From Defluviitaleaceae bacterium (GTDB taxonomy: Bacteria; Bacillota; Clostridia; Lachnospirales; WRBF01), in assembly GCA_009784685.1 (NCBI GenBank), contig WRBF01000001.1:25784-89783 (forward strand): a stretch of DNA of 64,000 nucleotides, read 5' to 3'. Position 1 is the first letter of the stretch. Each line of letters begins with the position of its first letter. A program made the position numbers and the translations under genes. A model generated the notes under the pieces. The model was not told the origin of the DNA, did no database searches, and worked only from the letters and a program-made list of their open reading frames with translations. Shown here piece after piece: positions 1 through 9,266 of the stretch.

Positions 1-494
1 AGATTCTCGGAACTATAGTAAATATCGGTCGCAGCATACCTTTTGTAATCATCATCATCGCTGTGTTCCCGTTATCAAGGTTCATAGTAGGTACATCAAT
101 CGGGCGGACTGCTGCAATTGTGCCTCTTACAATAGCGGCTATCCCTTTTGTTGCTAGGCTTGTTGAAGCAAACCTTAACGAACTTGGGCAAGGAATAGTA
201 GAAGCTGCTGTTTCTGCGGGGGCAACGCCCATGCAAATAATATTCCGTGTGCTTTTGCCTGAGAGTGCATCAAGCCTTGTTTCGAGCTTTACACTAACAA
301 TTATAAGCTTAATAGGATACTCAGCAATGGCAGGCACAATTGGCGGCGGCGGTCTTGGAGATGTAGCTCTGCGCCATGGATATCAAAGGTTCAGGACAGA
401 TATATTGATATTAACTGTTCTAATACTTGTAATATTAGTTCAGTTTATTCAAATAGTAGGTCAAATAATATCAAAGCGACTTGATAAAAGGTAA
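1..494 (+). CDS. metI: Methionine ABC transporter permease MetI (5' end outside window)
   Basis: Reading frame is open from base 3; permease motif EAAVSAGATPMQIIFRVLLPE and GTIGGGGLGDVALRHGYQRF; followed by a MetQ-like lipoprotein. Confidence 0.9.
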   Translation, partial: ILGTIVNIGRSIPFVIIIIAVFPLSRFIVGTSIGRTAAIVPLTIAAIPFVARLVEANLNELGQGIVEAAVSAGATPMQIIFRVLLPESASSLVSSFTLTIISLIGYSAMAGTIGGGGLGDVALRHGYQRFRTDILILTVLILVILVQFIQIVGQIISKRLDKR

Positions 495-525
495 TCTTTT
501 GAAAATTGAGAGGAGTCAAAAAAAT

Positions 526-1335
526 ATGAAAAAATTAATATCGCTTATATGTATATGCTTACTGATTGCGACAATAGCTGTATTAACTGGTTGTGAATCA
601 GCAGCAGATAATGAATTTGAAACGCTTGTAATAGGTGCAACTGCTGTGCCTCATGCGGAAATACTTGAGTTTATACGCACAGATATGTTAGAGCAGGGTA
701 TTAGTCTTGAAATTAGAGAGTTCAGCGATTTTTCCCTTGTTAACCCGGCTTTGCGTGATGGTCAAATTGATGTTAATTATTTCCAACATGCTCCGTTTCT
801 TAACAATTTTGTTGAAAACACCGGTGCGCCTTTAGTATCGGTATGTCAAATACATATTGAACCTATGGGTATTTATTCAAACAATCTTAATGATTTATCA
901 GAAATACAACCAGGGTCTACTGTCGGGATACAAAATGATGCTACTAATCAAGCAAGGGCTCTTTTGCTTCTAGAAAATGTTGGGTTAATAACATTACGTG
1001 AAGGAGCAGGAGTTCTTGCTACAGTTCATGACATAGCAGAAAACCCGCTGGATCTTAATATTTTAGAAATTGATGCAGCTATGCTTCCACGAACGTTAAA
1101 CGAGACAGCTATTTCGACAATTAATACAAATTTTGCTCTTCAAGCAGGATTAAACCCAATGAACGATGCTCTGGCTATAGAAAATTCTGACTCCCCTTAT
1201 GCAAATTTAATAGTAGTTAGAGAAGAAGACCTTAACAGGGAAGCCGTTCAAATATTATTAAGAACGCTTCAAACTGAAATGGTGAGGGAGTTTATTCTTG
1301 AAAATTACGAAGGTGCGGTTGTTCCTGTGTTTTAA
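526..1335 (+). CDS. metQ: Methionine-binding lipoprotein MetQ (NlpA family)
   Basis: ATG at 526 preceded by AGGAG; lipobox LTGC; VIGATAVPHAEILEF and DVNYFQHAPFL motifs. Confidence 0.92.
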   Translation: MKKLISLICICLLIATIAVLTGCESAADNEFETLVIGATAVPHAEILEFIRTDMLEQGISLEIREFSDFSLVNPALRDGQIDVNYFQHAPFLNNFVENTGAPLVSVCQIHIEPMGIYSNNLNDLSEIQPGSTVGIQNDATNQARALLLLENVGLITLREGAGVLATVHDIAENPLDLNILEIDAAMLPRTLNETAISTINTNFALQAGLNPMNDALAIENSDSPYANLIVVREEDLNREAVQILLRTLQTEMVREFILENYEGAVVPVF

Positions 1336-1469
1336 TTAGTAATTGTTTTCTTTGAACCATTTTCAAGTTAAACGGCTATAAGTAAAATTCATGCATACTT
1401 TTGGGAAAAAAGTCCACTCTAAGCATTAAAGAAGTTTTAATAGTTTTAATGTTTAGAGGAGGACTTTTT

Positions 1470-2630
1470 ATGCGCTATAAAACATTTGTGATATTACTCA
1501 TGACTACTATTTTGTTAAGCTGCAAAGCAGTGTTTGCAAACATCCCTGCTGCTGAAATAACAGTTGATGCAAGGTCTGCAATTTTGATGGAAGCCTCAAC
1601 AGGAAAAATACTTGTAGATCAAAACAAGCAGGAAAGACTGTCGATAGCTTCAATAACGAAAGTGATGACATTGCTGCTTGTTTACGAGGCGATAGACGAA
1701 GGAAGAATTAAATGGGATGATATTGTTACGGTTAGTGACTATGCCGCAGGCATGGGCGGGTCTCAAATATTTCTTGAGCCAACGGAAAGGCAAACAGTTA
1801 GAGATTTAACCAAATCAGTTATAATTGCATCCGCTAACGACTCTGCCGTTGCCCTTGCTGAGTATGTTTCAGGCAGTGAAGAGGCGTTTGTGCAGCTTAT
1901 GAACAAGCGTGCTTTAAGTCTTGGGATGACAGAGACCTCTTTCCAAAATTCATGCGGACTTGATGCTGACGGACATTACTCCTCGGCAGAGGATGTTGCA
2001 ATTATGAGTCGTGAGCTTATTAATAATTTCCCCGAAGTGCTTGAAGTATCCTCTATTTGGATGGACTCAATAGTCCATAAAACAGCTAGAGGTGAAGAAG
2101 TATTTGGTCTTAATAATACAAATCGGTTAATTAAATCATATCAAGGCGCAGTAGGTCTTAAAACAGGGTCAACGGGTAATGCTTTGTTTTGCATATCGGC
2201 TGTGGCTGAAAGAGACGGTATGATGCTTATAGCCGTTATTTTAGGCGGACCTACATCTGAAATCAGATTCCATGAGGCGGCAAGGCTTTTTGATTATGGG
2301 TTTTCTAATTACTCGGTAATCGAAGGCGAATCTTCAGGAACGCCAAAAGGGATAATAAATGTTAACAAAGGAGCACAAGAACAAGTAGGCGTGTCAATAA
2401 AAACACAGATAAATTGCGTTATCCCTAAAGGAAAAAGCGTTGAACTTGAAAGCAAATTAGAGCTCCCGGAAAAAGTTGATGCACCAGTATTTATGGGTCA
2501 GAAAGTAGGGGAGATAGTGTACTTTGCAAATGGCAGTGAAGTAGGTAGGTCTGATCTTATTATAATGGAAGATGTGCCCAAAGCCGGGCTTACAGATAAC
2601 TTACGAATGCTTTTTAGTAGATGGTTTTAA
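1470..2630 (+). CDS. dacF: D-alanyl-D-alanine carboxypeptidase (DacF-like, peptidase S11)
   Basis: SxxK motif SIASITKVM, SAN motif (ASANDSA), KTG motif (LKTGST); AGGAGG RBS before ATG 1470. Confidence 0.9.
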   Translation: MRYKTFVILLMTTILLSCKAVFANIPAAEITVDARSAILMEASTGKILVDQNKQERLSIASITKVMTLLLVYEAIDEGRIKWDDIVTVSDYAAGMGGSQIFLEPTERQTVRDLTKSVIIASANDSAVALAEYVSGSEEAFVQLMNKRALSLGMTETSFQNSCGLDADGHYSSAEDVAIMSRELINNFPEVLEVSSIWMDSIVHKTARGEEVFGLNNTNRLIKSYQGAVGLKTGSTGNALFCISAVAERDGMMLIAVILGGPTSEIRFHEAARLFDYGFSNYSVIEGESSGTPKGIINVNKGAQEQVGVSIKTQINCVIPKGKSVELESKLELPEKVDAPVFMGQKVGEIVYFANGSEVGRSDLIIMEDVPKAGLTDNLRMLFSRWF

Positions 2631-2760
2631 TATTAAATAGCAGATACTAAATCAGTAACAAGTCCTAAGCCCCTTTCATACAATACAGAAGAGGTGTACA
2701 ACTCATACTATTGCTTTTAGAAAGAGATAGTATCCACTATGTATGAAAGGGGAAAATGAT

Positions 2761-3084
2761 ATGATGGATAGAAGTGCCAATGGTATTATTGAGTGCCTAA
2801 TGCCGCATATAGGCAGGACTGTTACAGTGTTTACTGAAAGCGGAGGTATTTCCGGGTCTGGTTTTACGGGCGTTTTATTAACAGCAGACTTTGGTTGTAT
2901 AAGACTTCTTGCAAGTATCGGCGCACCGCCTGCATGTCCAATCGGAAGCACTTGCCTTGATTCGTTTAGTCCGGGTCTTGGAAGAAGTGGTCCTGAAGGC
3001 GCACCGTTTTTCGGCAACCCAATGGGCGCAATTTGTGTAATTCCAACTGATGCTATTGTATGCTTTACGCATAATGCGATTTAG
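2761..3084 (+). CDS. Small Cys/Gly/Pro-rich hypothetical protein
   Basis: RBS-like AAAGGGG before ATG; followed by a strong terminator; no family recognised. Confidence 0.65.
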   Translation: MMDRSANGIIECLMPHIGRTVTVFTESGGISGSGFTGVLLTADFGCIRLLASIGAPPACPIGSTCLDSFSPGLGRSGPEGAPFFGNPMGAICVIPTDAIVCFTHNAI

Positions 3085-3106
3085 TAAAATACAGTACGAT
3101 TATATT

Positions 3107-3134
3107 GGGGCGATGTTCGCATCGCCCCTTTTTT
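3107..3134 (+). terminator. Rho-independent terminator
   Basis: Perfect 9-bp stem GGGGCGATG-TTCG-CATCGCCCC followed by TTTTTT. Confidence 0.9.
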
Positions 3135-3147
3135 CGTATAGCATATA

Positions 3148-3176
3148 TCGACAAACTTTTAACTATATGGTATAAT
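3148..3176 (+). promoter_or_regulatory. Putative sigmaA promoter for the selenoprotein gene
   Basis: TCGACA - 17 nt - TATAAT. Confidence 0.55.
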
Positions 3177-3205
3177 TACACAAGAACCGACAGGAGGACA
3201 GTAGC

Positions 3206-3484
3206 ATGAAAAAAATAATAATTTATGGAAGCTCACATTGACCGGGCTGTGAGCCGGTGAAAGAGGTTCTTTCCCAAAGAAATATTAAGTATGCATATGT
3301 TGATATTACATCGGGTATGTTTGGGCTTAAAAACTTTTTAAAGATTAGGGATAATAATGAGAGTCATGCAAAATTACGAGTAAATGGCTTGGTTGGTATT
3401 CCAACATTAGTCGTTGATGATAAAAGCTATTTAATATCAGGTCCAGAGGCTATGGAACATCTTGTTGAAGAGCTTGAGTTATAG
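3206..3484 (+). CDS. Glutaredoxin-like selenoprotein with in-frame UGA (Sec) at codon 12
   Basis: AGGAGG RBS then ATG: MKKIIIYGSSH-U-PGCEPVKEVLSQRNIKYAYVDITSGMFGLKNFLKIRDNNE...GIPTLVVDDKSYLISGPE. UGA at 3239-3241 sits at the catalytic Cys position of the CxxC motif. The ORF track starts only at GTG 3257. Confidence 0.85.
3259..3273 (+). promoter_or_regulatory. Candidate bacterial SECIS hairpin
   Basis: GAAAGA-GGT-TCTTTC: 6-bp stem with a loop beginning G-G-U, 23 nt downstream of the UGA. Confidence 0.65.
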
Positions 3485-3534
3485 ATAATGCTGCAAAAGA
3501 GTAGGTAGGGTAATCCTGCCTCTTTTTTGTGGTA

Positions 3535-4173
3535 TTATCCGCTATCATTGTTTATCAATGATATAATCTCATGTATCAAGAACATTCGATCATCTAACTC
3601 AGCGATTTTATCAGCACAGATTATAAGTTCATCGCTTAAATGCTTTGGTATTTGCTCCTTATATTTGTATTTGGCTTGATGTTCAAGTGTAGCCCAAAAA
3701 TTCATAGCCTCTGTACGTATTTGGATTTCTATAGGTAAAGTTTCTGTTTTACCGGAGTGATATATCTCAATTTCCATAATGATATGGTAACTTCGATACC
3801 CGCTATGCTTAGGGTTAGTTACATAATCCTTTTCGCTTATGATATTTCCGTCCGGCATTGATCTGATAAGCTCTGCCAAAAAATAAATATCCTTAGCATA
3901 CGGACAAATAATCCGGATGCCGGCTATGTCGTTTAAATGATTTTTTGCATTTTTCGCAGTCAATTCAACGCCTTGCTTATGTAATTTGCTTGCAATACTT
4001 TCAGCAGATTTAATACGCCCAGTTATATACCCAATAGGGTTAGTGTTTTGGTAATACTTATGGGCTTCGTGGATAATGTTTAACTTTGTTAACATTGTTC
4101 TATGCACCCATTCATATGAAAGAAGAAGCTCTTTAAGCAGCTTAAATTCATTGTCGTTAAACCGTGCAGACAT
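3535..4173 (-). CDS. Small alarmone synthetase (RelA/SpoT-domain GTP pyrophosphokinase, YjbM/RelQ-like)
   Basis: GYITGRIKSAESIASKL, DIAGIRIICPY, HSGYRSYHIIMEIE, PIEIQIRTEAMNFWATLEHQAKYKY. Confidence 0.88.
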   Translation of the reverse strand: MSARFNDNEFKLLKELLLSYEWVHRTMLTKLNIIHEAHKYYQNTNPIGYITGRIKSAESIASKLHKQGVELTAKNAKNHLNDIAGIRIICPYAKDIYFLAELIRSMPDGNIISEKDYVTNPKHSGYRSYHIIMEIEIYHSGKTETLPIEIQIRTEAMNFWATLEHQAKYKYKEQIPKHLSDELIICADKIAELDDRMFLIHEIISLINNDSG

Positions 4174-4190
4174 TTGTTATTACCTCCGAT

Positions 4191-5240
4191 TTATTTTAGG
4201 GGAAGTGTTAAGGTGAAAACTGCCCCAGTACCTGAGCAATTTTCCGCTGCTACATGACCTTCATGTTGGTCAGCTATTGACTTTACAATGGCAAGTCCAA
4301 TACCTGTATTACCGCCTTTACCCTTATAAAAGCGCTCGAAAACATGCGGCAAAGTTTCGGATTCTATGCCGTTGCCGTCATCTGTCACACTTATTTGTAT
4401 TTGTTTATCTTTTTTACGGCACGATATCACAATTTCAGATATTGCGTAACGTATTGCGTTGGAAATAAGATTGTCAACTGCCCTTGATATAAGCTCGGTC
4501 ACACATTCATATGAAATTTCACCTTTATCAAGGTCAAAAATAAACTTAACTTGCTTTTTGTCTGCTATTACTTGTTGACGTGCGGCACATTCTTTAATAA
4601 TTTTAATCAAATCCGATTTTTCTGTGTTGTATGCCGTAGTAATATTGTCAATTTTTGCAATATACAGCAAATCAGTAACCAAATCCGATAACCTGTCTGT
4701 TTCCTTTAAAATTGTTTCGCCTGCTTTTTTAGGCTCCATAAGCCCATAAACTATACCTTCCGCATAAACTTTGATAGACATTAGGGGCGTTCGTAATTCA
4801 TGTGATGCATTTTGGAAAAAATCCTTTTGCATTTTGTCATGAGCTCCTAACTGTCTTACAGACTTATTAAAAGCAGCATTTAGGCTTTCTATTTCCATGT
4901 CTTGAAATTCAAAATCATTAGTTTCAAAATTACCTTTACCTATGCCAAGTGCAAATTTACTTAATTTTTCAATAGGGCGTGTTATTGAGTTAGATAGAAA
5001 ATAAGTAACAACCACTGAAACTACAAACATTATAGCAACAAGTGCAATAAGCGTGGCTCCTGCTCTGCCTGTTACTGCTTCTTCCGCAACATGGTAATCA
5101 TAATCGCCGGAAGTAAATAACCTTATGATGATATTGAAGATAATCCCCGTGAGCAAGAAAGAAAAAAACAGCACAGAGGAAAAGGCGGCAAGAATTCTTT
5201 GACGCAATCTTGTTTTCTTTTTATCATTATTTGATCTCAT
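4191..5240 (-). CDS. Membrane sensor histidine kinase with HAMP
   Basis: TM segments, HAMP-like region, H-box NASHELRTPLMSI, N-box DNLISNAIRYA, G-boxes. Confidence 0.9.
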   Translation of the reverse strand: MRSNNDKKKTRLRQRILAAFSSVLFFSFLLTGIIFNIIIRLFTSGDYDYHVAEEAVTGRAGATLIALVAIMFVVSVVVTYFLSNSITRPIEKLSKFALGIGKGNFETNDFEFQDMEIESLNAAFNKSVRQLGAHDKMQKDFFQNASHELRTPLMSIKVYAEGIVYGLMEPKKAGETILKETDRLSDLVTDLLYIAKIDNITTAYNTEKSDLIKIIKECAARQQVIADKKQVKFIFDLDKGEISYECVTELISRAVDNLISNAIRYAISEIVISCRKKDKQIQISVTDDGNGIESETLPHVFERFYKGKGGNTGIGLAIVKSIADQHEGHVAAENCSGTGAVFTLTLPLK

Positions 5241-5245
5241 TATTT

Positions 5246-5671
5246 TTATCCATTTCGTCCAAAATGTAGTTCATCATACGCCTTTTTTTCAAACTCCATG
5301 CGCCTAAAAATAGCATTAATCCTCATAGTAAGTGCCATAGGGCTGAAAGGTTTTGTTAAATAATCATCGCTGCCTAAATCCAAACCGGTAGCATAATCTA
5401 AGTCGCTATCTCTTGCAGTAAGCATTATTATTGGTACGGTGCTAACCTTGCGTAATTCTTTGCATACTATGAAGCCATTAGAACCGGGCATCATTACATC
5501 TAAGACTACCAAATCTGCAGGCTTTTCTGAAAAAGCTTCAAGAAGCAAATCACCATTTTCAAAATCTTCAACAGTATATCCTGCACTCTCTAAAAATGCC
5601 TTAATACCAAGCCTTATCGTGGTTTCATCATCAGCAATATAGATTTTTTTTGCTTCGTTCAAAAAAATCAA
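5246..5671 (-). CDS. Response regulator receiver protein; OmpR-type but lacking the DNA-binding domain (possibly truncated)
   Basis: ADDE, LDVMMPG, TKPF receiver motifs; ORF ends at AYDELHFGRNG where the winged-helix domain would begin. Confidence 0.85.
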   Translation of the reverse strand: MIFLNEAKKIYIADDETTIRLGIKAFLESAGYTVEDFENGDLLLEAFSEKPADLVVLDVMMPGSNGFIVCKELRKVSTVPIIMLTARDSDLDYATGLDLGSDDYLTKPFSPMALTMRINAIFRRMEFEKKAYDELHFGRNG

Positions 5672-5679
5672 CCCTTTAT

Positions 5680-6492
5680 TTATAAAATTGTTTTTGTTGC
5701 AATTTGAATTCTTTCTTTCTCAAGTTCTTGAAGAATATTTTTGCGTGCATCACTGCAAGCGATAAAATTGTTAGAAACACTTGCTGTCCACATACTTGAA
5801 CGTAATTCTACACCATAAAGCCCAAGAGCACGCACAAAAACCGGCACTTTCGGATTAGTTTGTTGCTGTTCTAATGTACGTGTATCTACAAAATCCCTAT
5901 GTTCCCCTATAACATTTGCCATAATTTCACAGGCTTTTGGAACATCAGAGCCATACGAAATAATAACATCTATAAAGGATGAAGCCTGTGCGCTGTTGAA
6001 ATTTGCGTTCTCAATAAGTTCTTTATTTAGAACTGAATTTGGCACTATTATCCGGCTGTTCATAAAAGTACGTATAACTGTGTGTCTGATTGTGATGTCT
6101 TCAACAAAGCCTGTAATGTCAGAATTTACAAGATGCACACGGTCGCCGACCTCGAACGGTTTTGAAATTGATATAAATAACCCATTAAAAGCGTTTCCAA
6201 GAGATTCCTGTGCTGCAAGACCTATTGTTATTGCAACTATACCCGAACCGGCAATTAAAGCAGCAGCAGCATCTGCAAATTGAGGGAATCGACCTAATGC
6301 AAGAACAATGCCCACAACCCAAATGACTGCGCTAAGCACATTCTTAATAAATTTTTGGTAGATCGTATTCCTCCCAAAAATCCCCCAAATTATTCGAAAA
6401 ATTTTTGTAACAAACAAAGTAGATAACAATGTTGCAATTACACGCGCTATAATCCAACCAGAGTATTCGCTGTAAAGGAAGTTGTGTAACAT
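5680..6492 (-). CDS. Mechanosensitive ion channel, MscS family
   Basis: GLAAQESLGNAFNGLFISISKPFEVGDRV and FVEDITIRHTVIRTFMNSRIIVPNS. Confidence 0.9.
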   Translation of the reverse strand: MLHNFLYSEYSGWIIARVIATLLSTLFVTKIFRIIWGIFGRNTIYQKFIKNVLSAVIWVVGIVLALGRFPQFADAAAALIAGSGIVAITIGLAAQESLGNAFNGLFISISKPFEVGDRVHLVNSDITGFVEDITIRHTVIRTFMNSRIIVPNSVLNKELIENANFNSAQASSFIDVIISYGSDVPKACEIMANVIGEHRDFVDTRTLEQQQTNPKVPVFVRALGLYGVELRSSMWTASVSNNFIACSDARKNILQELEKERIQIATKTIL

Positions 6493-6663
6493 AGGTTATT
6501 AGTCTCCATTCATAAAAAACTAGAAGCTCTCATATCGAGGGTAGAGCAAAAGCAGTCGAACTGCGTCAGATATTTATTCGCTAAAGACAACTTTTCAGAA
6601 TAATTATGGATAAATTTTGCAACGAAAACAGTTTTAAATGTATTCGGCTTCGATGCATGTTAT

Positions 6664-7053
6664 TTATGATAACTTATCTAACTTTTTACTTTCTCTTAAT
6701 TCATACAAATTTACGACAACGCATCCTAAAAAATACATTACTATGTCCCACCAGTCAAACGTAACTCCTATAACCACTCTAGCGATCTGAGAATGCCCGA
6801 GCCCTATCATATATACTAATCCGAAATACTGCATAATCTCTACTAAAACAGCAAATGCGAAAATGTACAACCAAAGAAATTTAAGTCTGTTCCGAAGAAA
6901 AATGCGCATAAGACAATAGATGAAAAGAACAATCAAAATATCCCCGAAGTGATTTCTAATAAATCCACTTTCCACAAAAAGAGCTATTAGCACTATAACA
7001 ATAAGAAAGATCATAGATGCTGTAAAATACTTGAAACTAAAAGCAATTTTCAT
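6664..7053 (-). CDS. Small membrane protein, DUF2809-like
   Basis: Multiple hydrophobic segments; WLYIFAFAVLVEIMQYFGL and FDWWDIVMYFLGC pattern. Confidence 0.65.
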   Translation of the reverse strand: MKIAFSFKYFTASMIFLIVIVLIALFVESGFIRNHFGDILIVLFIYCLMRIFLRNRLKFLWLYIFAFAVLVEIMQYFGLVYMIGLGHSQIARVVIGVTFDWWDIVMYFLGCVVVNLYELRESKKLDKLS

Positions 7054-7084
7054 AAATAATTATACCTTCACTTTAATTGAAATC

Positions 7085-8362
7085 CTATAGGTTTTCGGAC
7101 TGTCTCATAGCCTCAGCCCCAAGCATAACACCAATTTTCATATGCTCCCATGTAAGCCCTCCTTGCAAATAAACTGCATAAGGCTCTTTCATAGGTGCGT
7201 CTGCGCTAAGTTCGATTGATGAACCTTGTACAAATGCCCCGGCAGCCATTATTACTTCGCAGTCATATCCCGGCATTGCCCAAGGCTCCGGAGATACAAA
7301 ACTATCAACTGGTGCAGCATTTTGAATTGCTTTGCAAAATGCAACTACTTTTTCCGGTTTACCTAGCTTTATCGCTTGAACTATATCTGTCCTTTTTTCA
7401 AGTGGTCGAGGTAAAACATCATATCCCATACTGTCAAAAACTTTAGACGCAAAAACAGCACCTTTTAAAGAAGCTTCAACAACAGAAGGTGCCAAAAACA
7501 AACCTTGCATAAAAGAAGCCGTTAAACCAAGCGTCGGACCTACTTCCTTGCCTAGTCCCGGGGCTGTAAGCCTAATCGCTGCATTTTCAATATATTCATT
7601 CCTGCCTGCAATGTATCCGCCAACCGGAGCAAGCCCCCCTCCGGGGTTTTTAATCAAAGAACCAACGGTTAAATCCGCACAAACATCTCCCGGCTCTATA
7701 TCTTCTGTAAATTCTCCATAACAATTATCGATCATACAAATTATATCTTTATTCATTGACTTAACTAAGTTTACAATATTGCCAATTTCCTCAACACTTA
7801 AAGAACGCCTGTAACTATATCCTTTGGAACGCTGTATTGTCACAAGTTTTGTCCTGCTCGTTATCATGTTTTTAATTCCATCATAGTCAATTTGGTCGTT
7901 AGGCAAAAATTCTGCCTGTTTATATATTATGCCGTTTTCAATAAGTGAACCTTTTGTTTTTTTAATTCCGATAACGCTTTCAAGCGTATCATACGGCTTG
8001 CCAACCGCAGAAAGAAGCTCATCGCCGCTTTTTAAGTTACCAAAAAGAGCTATGGTAAGCGCATGAGTGCCTGAAATAATTTGCGGACGTACAAGCGCAG
8101 ATTCACTGCTAAAAACATCAGCAAAAACCTTTTCTGTTACGTCTCTACCTGCATCATCATATCCGTACCCTGTTGTTCCCGAAAAATGACTTTCAGAAAG
8201 CTTGTTGCGCTGCATTGCTGCAAGAACTTTCATTTGATTTTTTTCTGACGTTTCTTCAATCTCCAAAAATTTATCTTTAATTTCAAACAAGGCTTTATCA
8301 CAAAATTCAATAGTTTCCTGTGAAATATTAAATTCCTTCTTCAAGAATTCGTTTCTGTTCAT
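7085..8362 (-). CDS. Methionine gamma-lyase family protein (YnbB-like, PLP-dependent)
   Basis: Likely start MNRNEFLKKEF at 8362 (GGAG RBS); GTTGYGYDDAGRD, RPQIISGTHA, PGGGLAPVGGYIAG. Confidence 0.88.
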   Translation of the reverse strand: MNRNEFLKKEFNISQETIEFCDKALFEIKDKFLEIEETSEKNQMKVLAAMQRNKLSESHFSGTTGYGYDDAGRDVTEKVFADVFSSESALVRPQIISGTHALTIALFGNLKSGDELLSAVGKPYDTLESVIGIKKTKGSLIENGIIYKQAEFLPNDQIDYDGIKNMITSRTKLVTIQRSKGYSYRRSLSVEEIGNIVNLVKSMNKDIICMIDNCYGEFTEDIEPGDVCADLTVGSLIKNPGGGLAPVGGYIAGRNEYIENAAIRLTAPGLGKEVGPTLGLTASFMQGLFLAPSVVEASLKGAVFASKVFDSMGYDVLPRPLEKRTDIVQAIKLGKPEKVVAFCKAIQNAAPVDSFVSPEPWAMPGYDCEVIMAAGAFVQGSSIELSADAPMKEPYAVYLQGGLTWEHMKIGVMLGAEAMRQSENL

Positions 8363-9266
8363 TAACAATCTCCTCAATATTTCTTTCTCCGGTATCAAAC
8401 CAAATTGCTTCGGTCTGGTTTCTAAACCATGTCAGCTGTCTTTTTGCATAATGACGAGTATTTTGCTTAAGCTTAGATGCAGCATCTTCCAGCGAAACTT
8501 CTCCATTTATATACGGAATCAACTCTTTGTACCCTATCCCTTGCATTGAAGTAAGGTTTGAAGTATAACCCATTGCAAGAAGTCCCCTAACCTCTTCTAA
8601 AAGCCCATCGCCTAACATTTGGTCTACTCGCTTATTGATCTTACTATAAAGTTTTTCACGATTCATGTTAGCTATGAAAAACTTTACATCATATGCAAAG
8701 GAGCGGCTTCGTTCGACTGCGTTATGTTCAGATATTTTAATTCCTGTTGTGTTGAAAAATTCAATAGCACGAACAACACGCTTTACGTTGTTAAAATGTA
8801 CTTGTACCGCTGATTCAGGGTCAATTTTTGTAAGCATATCGTGCAAATACTCATTTCCTTTTTCCTTAGCACATTCATATAAACCATGTCTATAATCAAG
8901 ATTTATAGTTTCTTCTGAGAATTCGTTATCGTATATAACAGAGTTAATGTAAAAGCCGGTGCCGCCGACCAAGATAGGTATTTTTCCGCTTTTAATAACA
9001 CAACTTATACATTCTTTGCAAATTTTTTGATATACAGCGACGGAAAAATCTTCATCCGGGTCTACAACATCTACCATATGATGTTTAATTTCGTTCATTT
9101 CTTCTTTCGTGGGCTTAGCCGTTCCAATGTCCATATATCTGTAAACCTGTATAGAGTCAGCAGAAATTATCTCGCCATTAATTTGCTTGGCGAGTTCAAT
9201 TGCAAGTTTGCTTTTGCCAACAGCTGTTGCACCACCTATAACAATTAGTGGCCGTGTATTGCTCAT
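8328..9266 (-). CDS. miaA: tRNA dimethylallyltransferase
   Basis: GATAVGKSKLAIELAK, GEIISADSIQVYRYMDIGTAKP, KRQLTWFRNQ. Confidence 0.95.
   Translation of the reverse strand: MSNTRPLIVIGGATAVGKSKLAIELAKQINGEIISADSIQVYRYMDIGTAKPTKEEMNEIKHHMVDVVDPDEDFSVAVYQKICKECISCVIKSGKIPILVGGTGFYINSVIYDNEFSEETINLDYRHGLYECAKEKGNEYLHDMLTKIDPESAVQVHFNNVKRVVRAIEFFNTTGIKISEHNAVERSRSFAYDVKFFIANMNREKLYSKINKRVDQMLGDGLLEEVRGLLAMGYTSNLTSMQGIGYKELIPYINGEVSLEDAASKLKQNTRHYAKRQLTWFRNQTEAIWFDTGERNIEEIVNEQKRILEEGI

Noticed and set aside
2703-3072. Antisense ORFs opposite the 2761-3084 gene
   Set aside because: Overlap a well-supported + strand gene with RBS and terminator; no RBS or recognisable domain
3257-3484. 75-aa ORF starting at GTG 3257 as the real gene start
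   Set aside because: The strong RBS and ATG lie at 3206 and the protein upstream of the UGA is a good glutaredoxin N-terminus; GTG 3257 falls within the hairpin region and removes the redox motif
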